Positions 34,902 through 43,075 of a stretch of DNA of 64,000 nt are shown here, in pieces; the stretch's first letter is position 1, and every line of letters begins with the position of its first letter. This DNA is from Gemmatimonadota bacterium (lineage in GTDB: Bacteria; Gemmatimonadota; Gemmatimonadetes; Longimicrobiales; Gaopeijiaceae), in assembly GCA_022826565.1 (NCBI GenBank), contig JAJDUP010000031.1, forward strand, positions 50,465 through 114,464. The letters are read 5' to 3'. The notes under the pieces were generated by a model. The model was not told the origin of the DNA, searched no databases, and worked only from the letters and a program-made list of their open reading frames with translations. The position numbers and the translations under genes were made by a program.

Positions 34902-35085
34902 TTGATTTTCCCGGTTAAATCGTCGGACGAGGCGCGTTTTGCGCTTCCCGAGTCCGTGTTCGAATCCCTGGACGGCCTCGTCGTCATCGACAAGGTGCAG
35001 CACGGCAAAGGACCGCTCCGAGTGGACGAGACGAGCACGTGCGCCGACCGTCTCGGTCCCGTAGGTTTCGCGGCGACACCGGCCG
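34902..35085 (+). pseudogene. Relic of a DUF4143 ATPase (Walker-B region)
   Basis: The frame reads DEARFALPESVFESLDGL, then VVIDKVQHGKGP and an arginine-rich segment, which matches the stretch before and across Walker B of DUF4143 ATPases (family form VFESLDGLVVIDEVQRRP). The catalytic Glu is Lys here. There is no P-loop and no C-terminal domain. It is in frame with the hydrolase gene downstream. This relic is the only content of the 34782-35159 gap. Confidence 0.55.
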
Positions 35086-35159
35086 CCGTTCCCCCGCATG
35101 GACCCCGCGCCCGCGTGAACACTCCCCACGCCACCCAAACCGCCCGGATCGAAATCCCG

Positions 35160-37061
35160 ATGATCTTCTTCCGCCCCGGCACAAACCACCGCCCCGGCAC
35201 ACACGGCCCGCGCACCGCCGCGGCCAACGCCGCCCTCCTCCCCCTCCTCACGCTTGCCGCGCTCGCGAACCCGGCCACCGCCCAGACCGGCCCCGTGATC
35301 GAGAACGGGCAGGCCCAGATCGTTTCCGCCTTCGCCGATTCGGCCACCTGGATCCGCCACGACCTGTGGGTCGAGACCGAGTTCGACACAGACGGCGACG
35401 GCAGGCCCGATCGCGTCCACGTCGACGTCACGCGCCAAGGGCAGACCGACACCGAGGGCCTGCAAGTCCCCGTCGTCTACGAGACCAGCCCCTACTACTC
35501 CGGCGTCGCGGGCACCGACTGGGGCCACTTCTGGGACCTGAGGCAGGAGGTCGGCGGCGATCCCCCGGCCCGCGATCCGTTCCCCGCCACCATCCGGCAC
35601 ATCGAGCGGCAGCCGGTCATCTCGCAGTCGCACATCCGTACCTGGGTCCCGCGCGGCTTCGCGGTCATCCACTCGCAGTCGCCGGGCACCGGGCAGTCGC
35701 AGGGCTGCCCTACCGTCGGCGGCGCCAACGAGTCGCTCGCGCCCAAGGCCGTCATCGACTGGCTGAACGGACGCGCGCGCGGGTTCACCACCGTCGATGG
35801 CACTGACGAGGTCGAGGCCTACTGGGCCAACGGCAAGGTCGGCATGACCGGCACCTCCTACAACGGCACCCTGCCCCTGGCCGCCGCCACCACCGGCGTC
35901 GAGGGTCTCGAAGCGATCATTCCCGTCGCGCCCAACACGTCGTACTACCACTACTACCGTTCGAACGGCCTCGTCCGCTCCCCCGGCGGCTATCCCGGCG
36001 AGGACATCGATGTCCTCTTCGACTTCATCTTCAGCGGCTACCCCGAGGTGCGCGACTACTGCATCGCCAACGTCCGCGACGAGATGTACGCCGAGCTCGA
36101 CCGCACCACCGGCGACTACAACGATTTCTGGGCCGGCCGCGATTACCTCAACCACATCGACGGCGTGCACGCGGCCACCCTCATGGCCCACGGCTTCAAC
36201 GACTGGAACGTGATGCCCGAGCACAGCTACCGCATCACCGAGGCTCTGAAGGCGCGCGGCGTCCCCGTCCAGATCTACTATCACCAGGGCGGCCACGGCG
36301 GTCCCCCGCCCCTCGAAATGATGAACCGCTGGTTCACCCGCTACGTCCTGGGCGTCGAAAACGGCGTCGAAGACGACCCGCGCGCATGGATCGTGCGCGA
36401 GGCCGACGACCGCCAGCAGCCCACAGCCTACCCGGACTATCCGCACCCCGAGGCCGAAGGCGTCCCCCTGCATCCCGCGGGCGACGGCAACTGGACCGGC
36501 ACCCTCTCGCTCAACGCCGGCGACGCTGACGGGACCGGCGGCATTGTGGACAATTTTGCTTTTGAAGGCGGCCAGCTCGCCGCGGCGGAGTGGTCGAACC
36601 ACCGGCTTCTATACGCGACACCGGTGCTCCAGCAGGATGTCCACCTTTCGGGCGTGGCGAGGGTGCTGGTGCGTGTGGCTTCCGATGCGGCGGCGGCGAA
36701 TCTGACTGTGTGGCTTGTCTCGCTGCCGTGGACGGAGAGCGACGACATCAACGACAACATCATCACGAAGGGGTGGGCGGATCCGACCAATGCGGGGGCG
36801 GAGGATATGGCGAGTCCGCGGTCCGGTGAGGGGCTGACGCCTGGCGAGTTCGTCGAGCTTGAGTTTGCGCTGCAGCCGGATGATCAGGTGATTCCGGCGG
36901 GGGCGCGGATCGGGCTGATGGTGTTTTCGAGCGACAAGTACTTCACGGTGCATCCGGAGCCGGGGACGGAGCTGACGGTGGACTTGCGCGGGACGAGTGT
37001 GGAGGTGCCGGTGGTGGGGGGGATTGAGGTGATGAGGAGGGCGTTGCGGCCGGTTAGTTGA
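35160..37061 (+). CDS. CocE/NonD-type S15 hydrolase, exported
   Basis: 633 residues from the ATG at 35160; the frame is open further upstream into an ATPase relic, so the start is not certain. The leader covers about residues 1-42 (LLPLLTLAALANPATAQ). The catalytic triad is visible: Ser233 in GTSYNGT, Asp348 in GFNDWN and His379 in QGGHGG. The C-terminal ~200 residues form the jelly-roll domain of the X-Pro dipeptidyl-peptidase/cocaine-esterase group (PDDQVIPAGARIGLMVFSSD). It probably hydrolyses Xaa-Pro peptides or acyl esters in the periplasm. It is followed closely by a symporter gene. Confidence 0.9.
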   Translation: MIFFRPGTNHRPGTHGPRTAAANAALLPLLTLAALANPATAQTGPVIENGQAQIVSAFADSATWIRHDLWVETEFDTDGDGRPDRVHVDVTRQGQTDTEGLQVPVVYETSPYYSGVAGTDWGHFWDLRQEVGGDPPARDPFPATIRHIERQPVISQSHIRTWVPRGFAVIHSQSPGTGQSQGCPTVGGANESLAPKAVIDWLNGRARGFTTVDGTDEVEAYWANGKVGMTGTSYNGTLPLAAATTGVEGLEAIIPVAPNTSYYHYYRSNGLVRSPGGYPGEDIDVLFDFIFSGYPEVRDYCIANVRDEMYAELDRTTGDYNDFWAGRDYLNHIDGVHAATLMAHGFNDWNVMPEHSYRITEALKARGVPVQIYYHQGGHGGPPPLEMMNRWFTRYVLGVENGVEDDPRAWIVREADDRQQPTAYPDYPHPEAEGVPLHPAGDGNWTGTLSLNAGDADGTGGIVDNFAFEGGQLAAAEWSNHRLLYATPVLQQDVHLSGVARVLVRVASDAAAANLTVWLVSLPWTESDDINDNIITKGWADPTNAGAEDMASPRSGEGLTPGEFVELEFALQPDDQVIPAGARIGLMVFSSDKYFTVHPEPGTELTVDLRGTSVEVPVVGGIEVMRRALRPVS

Positions 37062-37073
37062 GGGGTGCGCACC

Positions 37074-38294
37074 ATGAACACACGCGCCATCCTCATCGGC
37101 CTGGCCCTCGGGTTGGGACTCGGGATCGCCGCCTCGGCGACCGGATCTCCCGCGCTCATGCAGACCGCCGAGGCCGTCGAACCCCTCGGCCAGGTCTTCC
37201 TGCGGGCGATTCAGATGGTAGTCATCCCCTTGGTCGCGGCGGTCGTCTTCGTCGGCGTGGCCCGGATCGGGGATCTGCGCAAGCTGGGCCGGCTGGGAGG
37301 CCTGGCGGTGGGCTTCTTCTGGATCACGACGCTGCCCGCGATCCTGATCGGGATGGTCGTGATGACCTTCGCCCTCAACTTCACCGCTACCGTACCACCG
37401 CCCACGAGCGGAGCGGAGATCGACGCCGCGACTCCCGGCGTGGTCGACTTTCTCGTCAACCTCGTCCCGCGCAACCCGATCGAGGTCGCCGCCGACGGTA
37501 CCCTGCTCCCCCTCATCATCTTCATCGTCCTCCTCGCCGCGGCCACGACAACGCTGCCCGCCGAGAAACGGCAGCTACTCACCTCCTTCGCCGAGACTCT
37601 CGGGGACGCACTCATCAGGCTCATGACCTGGATCCTGTGGACGGCGCCCGTCGGCGTCTTCGGCCTCGCGGCACCGGTAGTCGCGCAGACCGGGATGGCG
37701 ATGCTGCAGAACCTCGCCGTCTACATCGTCGCCGTTGTCGTGGGCCTCTTCCTTCTCAAGGGGCTTGTGCTGCTGCCCCTGGTCTGGGCATTTGGCGGCG
37801 TGCGGCCGGGGCGGTTCATCCGGGGCACCGCGGGCACCTACATGGTCGGCTTCACCACGACAACCTCGGTGGGCACGCTGCCGATGATGCTGCAGGAGGC
37901 CGAGAAGCTGGGCCTGTCGAAGAGCACTTTCTCGCTGGTCCTGCCGCTGGCGGCGTCGATCAACCGTCCGGGCAGCGCGCTCTTCCAGAGCACGTCGCTG
38001 GTCTTTCTCGCCGCCATGTACGGGGTGCCGCTCGACGCGGGGCTGATCGCGGCGGCCGTGCTGGCGCTTTTCCTCGCCTCGATGACGGTCGCGCCGGTGC
38101 CCGGCTCCAGCATCATGTCGATGGCGCCGGCGCTGGACGTGGTGGGTGTGCCGCTGGCCGGCCTCGGCATTCTGCTGGGGATCGACCGGGTGCCGGATGT
38201 GTTCCGGTCGGCGGCAAACGTGATCGGGCACATGTCGGCCGCGACGACGGTGGATGGGGTGACGCGGCGGGGTGGTGGGCGGGAGGGTCGGTGA
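37074..38294 (+). CDS. Dicarboxylate/amino acid:cation symporter (DAACS)
   Basis: 406 residues from the ATG at 37074 (GAGGGG 8 bases upstream; a GTG at 37065 is in frame). About eight helices plus two hairpin loops: PLGQVFLRAIQMVVIPLVAA is the conserved early motif, followed by FFWITTLPAILIGM, TTSVGTLPMM and LPLAASINRPGSALFQST, then MTVAPVPGSSIMSMAPAL. These are the hairpin and substrate-binding segments of the GltP/DctA family. Substrate (glutamate, aspartate or C4-dicarboxylate) is not decidable. It starts 12 bp after the hydrolase stop, so cotranscription is likely. Confidence 0.9.
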   Translation: MNTRAILIGLALGLGLGIAASATGSPALMQTAEAVEPLGQVFLRAIQMVVIPLVAAVVFVGVARIGDLRKLGRLGGLAVGFFWITTLPAILIGMVVMTFALNFTATVPPPTSGAEIDAATPGVVDFLVNLVPRNPIEVAADGTLLPLIIFIVLLAAATTTLPAEKRQLLTSFAETLGDALIRLMTWILWTAPVGVFGLAAPVVAQTGMAMLQNLAVYIVAVVVGLFLLKGLVLLPLVWAFGGVRPGRFIRGTAGTYMVGFTTTTSVGTLPMMLQEAEKLGLSKSTFSLVLPLAASINRPGSALFQSTSLVFLAAMYGVPLDAGLIAAAVLALFLASMTVAPVPGSSIMSMAPALDVVGVPLAGLGILLGIDRVPDVFRSAANVIGHMSAATTVDGVTRRGGGREGR

Positions 38295-38354
38295 GCGGAC
38301 GCGCTGAAGAACGCGCCCACCACGTTGTCTCGCATCCGCCATCACACAGGGGCG

Positions 38355-38382
38355 AGGCGACCGAAGTGTCGACGTAGATCAC
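38355..38382 (-). pseudogene. First codons of a PIN-domain toxin (VapC remnant)
   Basis: A GTG at 38382 overlaps the antitoxin stop (GTGA) and begins MIYVDTSVA, the classical PIN-domain start with its first catalytic Asp. After this the frame loses all similarity (SPLCDGG onwards) and runs into the end of the symporter gene. Confidence 0.5.
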
Positions 38383-38609
38383 CGGTCGCTTCGGTCGCCC
38401 TCCAGTTCACTGAGCAACACGGACAGTGTGGCTTCCGGAGGCCCGCCACGGGGTGGCTCGGACCCCGGAGAGAGTGCTGGCGTCAACCAACCCTCCCGCA
38501 CGGCATCAGCGAGAATAGCGTCCGCCTGGATGGGACTCGTTGACGCTCGCGGAGGGCGCAGTTCGGCTACGATGCGCCCCCGGTCCGTGACGAGAATGGT
38601 CTCGCTCAT
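38379..38609 (-). pseudogene. Truncated Phd/YefM-type antitoxin
   Basis: The frame MSETILVTDRGRIVAELRPP is the central beta-strand and turn of Phd-type antitoxins, followed by a helix (ADAILADAVREGWLTP) and an acidic tail. The family normally has ~25 more N-terminal residues, which would lie where the divergent Rpn gene now starts (38632). Downstream is only the start of a PIN toxin. The frame is 76 codons and could still be expressed. I call it truncated because both partners lose similarity at junctions. Confidence 0.55.
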
Positions 38610-38631
38610 CTCAAGCCACGGAAGACAAGTC

Positions 38632-39642
38632 ATGCCGAAGCGGCCGGGGCGGGCCACCAGCGCAAATCACGACGCCTCCTACAAGGGCTTCTTCGCCCAA
38701 AGACGCACTGTGACGGACACACTGCTTGGCGCCGCGCACGAGTTGGCCCGACACCTCGACTTCTCCAGCCTCGAACGGCTCCCGGCCAGCTTCGTCACCG
38801 AACACCTCGGCCAGCGTCACGCCGACATGGTGTGGCGAATCCAGACCACGGACGCCCAGTGGCTGTATATCCTGGTTCTGCTCGAATTCCAGTCTACCAT
38901 CGACCGCCGCATGGCCCTGCGCATGACGGACTATACGATCCGCGTCCTGAGGGGTCTTAGCCGAGACGAGCTCGGTTCCCGTGGTGAGTATCCGGTGGTG
39001 CTCCCCATCGTGGTCTACAACGGAGAGCAACGCTGGACTGCCGCGAAGGACATCCGCGATCTGTTTGGGCCGGTGCCGCAGGAGTTGCTTGGATACGTCC
39101 CGCGCCATCGGTATCTTCTCATCAACGTGCAGGCAATTGATCCGTCGGCACTACCACGCGAAAACGTGCTCGCGATGATCGCGCGGCTGGAGCAGGCCTC
39201 GACGCCTGCGGCGGTGCAAGAGTTGGTTGCTCCGCTGGCAGACTTGCTTCGGCAGATCAGCGAACCGGAGTTGGCAGAGACCTTCCGGGCCTGGATCAAA
39301 CTGGTGGTGCTGCGGCGATTCGGTTCAGAGGGTGCGGAGTTGACGCGCAAGCTCGAGAAAGAGGAGGAAGGACAGATGACGACATTGCTCGACCGGGCCC
39401 GCAAGTGGGGCGAGGAGCGGGATCAGTTGTGGCTCGAGAAAGGTCGGATCGAGGGACGGATTGAAGGGGAACGCGAGTTGGTCCATCGGATGATCGCACG
39501 GAGATTCGGTCCCCACACCGCGGAAAAAGTCCTTGCGCGGCTCAACGACCTCTCCGATCCGGAAGACTTCGCCGACGTGGCAGACGCAGTGTTCGAATGC
39601 CAGACCGCTGCGGAGTTCCTTGAGCGAGTGCGCGACGGGTGA
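38632..39642 (+). CDS. Rpn family recombination-promoting nuclease/putative transposase with DUF4351-like end
   Basis: 336 residues from the ATG at 38632. The N-terminal region SYKGFFAQRRTVTDTLLGA, LPASFVTEHLGQRHADMVW and ILVLLEFQSTIDRRMALRM carries the PD-(D/E)XK core (Asp in HADMVW and E-F-Q in LLEFQS) of the YhgA-like transposase/Rpn family. PVVLPIVVYNGEQRW is another hallmark. A charged helical linker is followed by a DUF4351-like C-terminus (FGPHTAEKVLARLNDLSD). Rpn proteins are DNA endonucleases linked to recA-independent recombination or phage defence (RpnA, family knowledge). It is flanked on both sides by truncated toxin-antitoxin genes. Confidence 0.87.
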   Translation: MPKRPGRATSANHDASYKGFFAQRRTVTDTLLGAAHELARHLDFSSLERLPASFVTEHLGQRHADMVWRIQTTDAQWLYILVLLEFQSTIDRRMALRMTDYTIRVLRGLSRDELGSRGEYPVVLPIVVYNGEQRWTAAKDIRDLFGPVPQELLGYVPRHRYLLINVQAIDPSALPRENVLAMIARLEQASTPAAVQELVAPLADLLRQISEPELAETFRAWIKLVVLRRFGSEGAELTRKLEKEEEGQMTTLLDRARKWGEERDQLWLEKGRIEGRIEGERELVHRMIARRFGPHTAEKVLARLNDLSDPEDFADVADAVFECQTAAEFLERVRDG

Positions 39643-39830
39643 TAACGGACGGACGACGAGCCAGGTCACCGCACGGGTCGGACGACCCTCGGGCTGGATG
39701 GGCCGAAGCGGCCCTGGAGTTGGAGGCCCGGGGAGATAGCGGCCTGCTTGACGAACCTGCACCCACCGTATTCGACCAGTCGGAATGGGAGTGGGAGGAG
39801 CCGCACCAGGGCGAGGCCACGTCCATCTGA
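39639..39830 (+). pseudogene. C-terminal part of a MazE-like antitoxin, with the start of a MazF-like frame
   Basis: A GTG at 39639 overlaps the Rpn stop (GTGA). The 63-codon frame reads RAGWAEAALELEARGDSGLL, then DEPAPTVFDQSEWEWE, which matches the tail of AbrB/MazE-type antitoxins (RxGWAEAF...GDDALLD...EEWEW). The N-terminal AbrB DNA-binding half is missing. Overlapping it, a frame from 39785 reads RGHVHLILLRP, resembling the first strand of MazF-type toxins, then loses similarity. It may be a small coupled gene, but a truncated mazEF remnant is more likely. Confidence 0.5.
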
Positions 39831-39852
39831 TCCTGCTGCGTCCGCCGCCCCC

Positions 39853-42009
39853 CTACCGCCTTCCCTCCGTAGCCACCGCCCCGTCGCCCCCCATGTACCG
39901 GTCGAAAAAGTTATCCGTCGCATCGAACGTGATCAGCCACCGCTCGTGCAGCAGGAAGTCGTGCACGTCGTCCGGGAACACGATCAGCTCGTGCGGCACC
40001 CCCTGCGCCCTCAGCAGCTGCACCAGTCCGACCGTCTGAGAAAACGCCACATTCCGGTCGTCGTCGCCATGAATCAGCAGCACCGGCGACGTCCAGTTCT
40101 CGACTTCCGCCACCGATGACGCCTGGTACGACACCGACTCCGGGTCGATCGAGTTCCCCCACAGGTGCACGCCGGCGATGTCGACGCCCGCGGCAAACAG
40201 GTCCGAGTCGCGCGCCAGCCCCTGCGCCGTCAGAATCCCGCCGTACGACAGCCCCCAGAGCCCGATCCGGTCGGGATCCACGTCGTCGCGGTCGCGCAGG
40301 TACTCGCCGGCAGCCTTGATGTCGCGGTACTCGGTATTCCCCCGTCCGCCCCGCCCCGGCGCGTTGCGGAACTCGCGGCCGTACCCGATGCCGCTGCGGT
40401 AGTTCACCGACAGCACCACGTAGCCCTTGTTCGCGAAGTACTGGTTCATCGCATAGGCCATGTGATAGAAGTGCATGTAGTGGTAGCCGAGCAGCATCTG
40501 CCGCCGCGACCCGCCGTGAATGAAGATCATCGCCGGCCGCTTCTCGCCCGGGCGCAGATCGGGCGGCAGGAAGAGCTGGTTGTAGAACTCGAAGCCGTCC
40601 TCGGCCTCCAGGGTCACAGCCTCGGGCAGGACGTGAAGGTCGAGCGGGTAGCGGCCGGGAAGCTCCCGGATCGTCCTCGCCTCACCGCCGTCCGCAGGCA
40701 CCATCGCAACGGTCAGGGGCTGACTGGCGTCCGCGAACATCACCGCGACCTGACGCCCCGACGCCAGCGCCGCCGGATAGGTCTCGATGCCGTCTCCGTC
40801 GGTCAACTGCCGCGCATCGCCCCCCGACGTGGGCACGCGCCACAGATGCCGCCTGTCGATGTCCCCCGCGTTGGTGGCATAGAAGAGAGTGCGGCCATCC
40901 GGCGACAGCGAGATGTACTCCGCGATGCCGTCTCCCGGGGTAAGTTCGACGGGTGAGGTGGTCCCTCCCGACGCGGCGACCGAGTAGTAGCGCCGCCACC
41001 CCTGCGGCTCGGCCTGGAAGATGATGTGGTCGCCCGCCCAGATCACCGAGCGCACCTCGTTGTGGATCTCGTCGTCCGGCGCGTTGTGCCACACTTCGCG
41101 CGCCTCTCCCGTGCGCACGTCACCCACCCATATCGAGAAGTCATGGCCGCCCGCGAAGCGCGCCTCGGTCATCCCGTCGGGCAGGTCGTCCGGGCTCGCG
41201 TCGCCCAGGTCGGCGCGGGCCCCGAACGGCAGGCCCGGCCTGCGGATGAAGGCGACCCTGGTGCCGTCCGGCGACCACGTCGGGCTCGTGTCGCGGTCCA
41301 CCGCCGGTCCCAGGTAGGTGATGCCCGGGTTGTCGGTGTCGTAGACGCCGATGAAGCTGTGATCGTCCCGGTCGCTCACGAATGCGAGCTTGCGCGAGTC
41401 GGGCGACCACACCGGGCTGCCCTGGCTGCCGAAGACGCTGAAGAGCGGCCGCTCGGGCTCGACCGTCACCACGCCCGGGTTCACCGGTGCGCGGTAGATC
41501 ACCCCGTCCTTCGCGTAGGCGACCCATTCGCCGTCCGGCGACAGCGCCACGTTCCACGCCTCGACGACGCGCCACGGCTCGCCGCCCGCCGTGCTCACCG
41601 CCCACACCGCGCGCTCGGCGCCGCGGGGGTCGCTGGCCGGGTTCGCGATCCACCCGTCCCGGTTGGGCGTGTGGCCGCGCAGGAACACCAGGGTGGAACC
41701 GTCGTCGGAGATGCGCAGAGTCGAGAGGTCGCGGCCGTCGTCGTCCTCGTAGCGCGTGAGCCGCACCGGCGCGAAGTCGGGCGCGGCCGCCGTGTAGACG
41801 TTGCGCCGTCCCTCCTCGTACTCGATCCAGGCGATCCGGTCGGCGTCCTTCGCCGCGACGAGTTGCACCGGGTAGCCGGGGCTGAGCACATCGGCGATCG
41901 AGAAGCGCTGGGCCTCGGCGGGCGAGGCGGTGAGCGCGGCGAGGGCGAGGGGGCCGAGGGCAACCGCGGCCGCGGCGAGAACGGGGAGGCGGACAGTGCA
42001 GCGCTTCAT
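39853..42009 (-). CDS. S9 family prolyl oligopeptidase-like peptidase with PD40 propeller, exported
   Basis: 718 residues from the ATG at 42009. The leader ends SPAEAQ. The N-terminal ~430 residues contain WD40/PD40-like repeats (PVWSPDSRKLAFVSDRDD, TSPTWSPDGTRVAFI, ISLSPDGRTLFYATN). The C-terminal hydrolase has Ser588 in GLSYGG, Asp in HGDDDRNVAF and His in PDDVHDFLLHERW. It belongs to the acylaminoacyl-peptidase/S9C-like branch rather than DPP-IV. It probably degrades peptides in the periplasm. It is divergent from the VapBC operon. Confidence 0.92.
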   Translation of the reverse strand: MKRCTVRLPVLAAAAVALGPLALAALTASPAEAQRFSIADVLSPGYPVQLVAAKDADRIAWIEYEEGRRNVYTAAAPDFAPVRLTRYEDDDGRDLSTLRISDDGSTLVFLRGHTPNRDGWIANPASDPRGAERAVWAVSTAGGEPWRVVEAWNVALSPDGEWVAYAKDGVIYRAPVNPGVVTVEPERPLFSVFGSQGSPVWSPDSRKLAFVSDRDDHSFIGVYDTDNPGITYLGPAVDRDTSPTWSPDGTRVAFIRRPGLPFGARADLGDASPDDLPDGMTEARFAGGHDFSIWVGDVRTGEAREVWHNAPDDEIHNEVRSVIWAGDHIIFQAEPQGWRRYYSVAASGGTTSPVELTPGDGIAEYISLSPDGRTLFYATNAGDIDRRHLWRVPTSGGDARQLTDGDGIETYPAALASGRQVAVMFADASQPLTVAMVPADGGEARTIRELPGRYPLDLHVLPEAVTLEAEDGFEFYNQLFLPPDLRPGEKRPAMIFIHGGSRRQMLLGYHYMHFYHMAYAMNQYFANKGYVVLSVNYRSGIGYGREFRNAPGRGGRGNTEYRDIKAAGEYLRDRDDVDPDRIGLWGLSYGGILTAQGLARDSDLFAAGVDIAGVHLWGNSIDPESVSYQASSVAEVENWTSPVLLIHGDDDRNVAFSQTVGLVQLLRAQGVPHELIVFPDDVHDFLLHERWLITFDATDNFFDRYMGGDGAVATEGRR

Positions 42010-42093
42010 GGCAGTATCTCCGGCGTTGGGGCGGGCTCGCGGCGCTTGGCCGCAAAGGTACGCGGCTCCCGACACGATGCCACACGAGGAACC

Positions 42094-42123
42094 TTGCAGG
42101 CAAAGATGAGTATGTTATACTCA
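42094..42123 (+). promoter_or_regulatory. vapBC promoter with overlapping operator palindrome
   Basis: TTGCAG (42094-42099), a 16-bp spacer and TATACT (42116-42121) form a plausible sigma-70 promoter. The -10 box lies within a 7-bp-arm palindrome, TGAGTAT / ATACTCA with a 3-base spacer (42107-42123). Transcription would start at or next to the ATG at 42128, giving a leaderless message repressed by VapB binding. Confidence 0.55.
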
Positions 42124-42127
42124 AAAC

Positions 42128-42568
42128 ATGAGTAAGAGATTGCAGGTCGTGATGTCCGACGCCGACCTCGAGGAGGTCCGCGACGCAGCCAGGCGCAACA
42201 ACGTCACGCTGTCCGCGTGGGTGCGCCGCACGCTGCGCGCCGCGGCAGAGCTTGACCGGCGCGGCGGAGCGGCCGCGGTCCGCGAAGCGCGCCCCGGCTA
42301 CTCCGTCATCAAGCCGGAGGTGCTCCGATACGTGACTCTCGAGGTAAGGCTGATGGAGGACCATCTGGAAGCCGTGCGCCAGCGCTACAATCTGCGCGAC
42401 TGGTCGACGGCCGTGAAGGAGGCGGTCTGCCGACAGGCGTTCCCGCCGATGACCAAGGAGGAAGCGCTCGCGATGCAGGGCTTCGGGTGGGAAGGAGACC
42501 TCGACGAAATGCGGAACGAGCCCCCGATCGAGATGATCGACCCGGTCAGACCGCGTGACCAGGAGTGA
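42128..42568 (+). CDS. vapB: VapB-type antitoxin
   Basis: 146 residues, longer than the ~70-90 residues usual for VapB. It starts with a ribbon-helix-helix-like segment (KRLQVVMSDADLEEVRDAAR then NVTLSAWVRRTLR), continues through a second helical part (YVTLEVRLMEDHLEAVRQRY, WSTAVKEAVCRQ), and ends with the VapB toxin-binding tail MTKEEALAMQGFGWEGDLDE. It thus looks like two antitoxin modules joined. It overlaps vapC by 4 bp (GTGA). Confidence 0.85.
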   Translation: MSKRLQVVMSDADLEEVRDAARRNNVTLSAWVRRTLRAAAELDRRGGAAAVREARPGYSVIKPEVLRYVTLEVRLMEDHLEAVRQRYNLRDWSTAVKEAVCRQAFPPMTKEEALAMQGFGWEGDLDEMRNEPPIEMIDPVRPRDQE

Positions 42569-43008
42569 TCGTGGACACTTCGGCGTGGGTCGAGTACCTG
42601 CGCAAGACGGGAAGCCCTTTCCATCGCACTCTGCGAGCCAGCGTCCGGAGCGGGCAGCCCATTGCCACCCCGGCAACGGTTGTGACGGAACTGCTTTCCG
42701 GGACCAACAGCGACAACAGGGCCGCGGAGCTCCTGAAACTCCTGAACCGTTTCGAGATCCTGGTTCCACGCTCGATCGGGAGTTATGAGGGCGCCGCACG
42801 CATCTACCGCATCTGTCGCAGGGCCGGATTCACGATTCGATCGACCGTTGATTGCCTGGTGGCGGCAACCGCAGTGGACAAGGGCCGCCCCCTCCTGGCA
42901 CGGGACCGTGATTTCGCGGTGATTGCCGGGCACACCGAGCTCGAGCTGGTCATCCCGCCGGACCCGGGCCCGCCGGAAAAGCCGCCGCGGGGGTGGTCCG
43001 GGGAGTAG
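42565..43008 (+). CDS. vapC: PIN-domain toxin VapC
   Basis: 147 residues from a GTG at 42565 coupled to the antitoxin stop. The PIN acidic residues are in place: Asp4 in MIVDTSAWVEYL, Glu42 in VVTELLSG, Asp96 in STVDCLVAA, and Asp114/Asp116 in LARDRDFAV. These coordinate Mg2+ for RNase activity in VapC toxins. The last ~15 residues form an unusual proline-rich tail (PPDPGPPEKPPRG). All catalytic residues are present, so the module looks functional. Confidence 0.9.
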   Translation: MIVDTSAWVEYLRKTGSPFHRTLRASVRSGQPIATPATVVTELLSGTNSDNRAAELLKLLNRFEILVPRSIGSYEGAARIYRICRRAGFTIRSTVDCLVAATAVDKGRPLLARDRDFAVIAGHTELELVIPPDPGPPEKPPRGWSGE

Positions 43009-43075
43009 GCGCCCGGCCGCGGGGCCGCGCGAGCCAGCTCCACCCCGCGCGAAACAGGGACTTCGTCGCCCGCTC

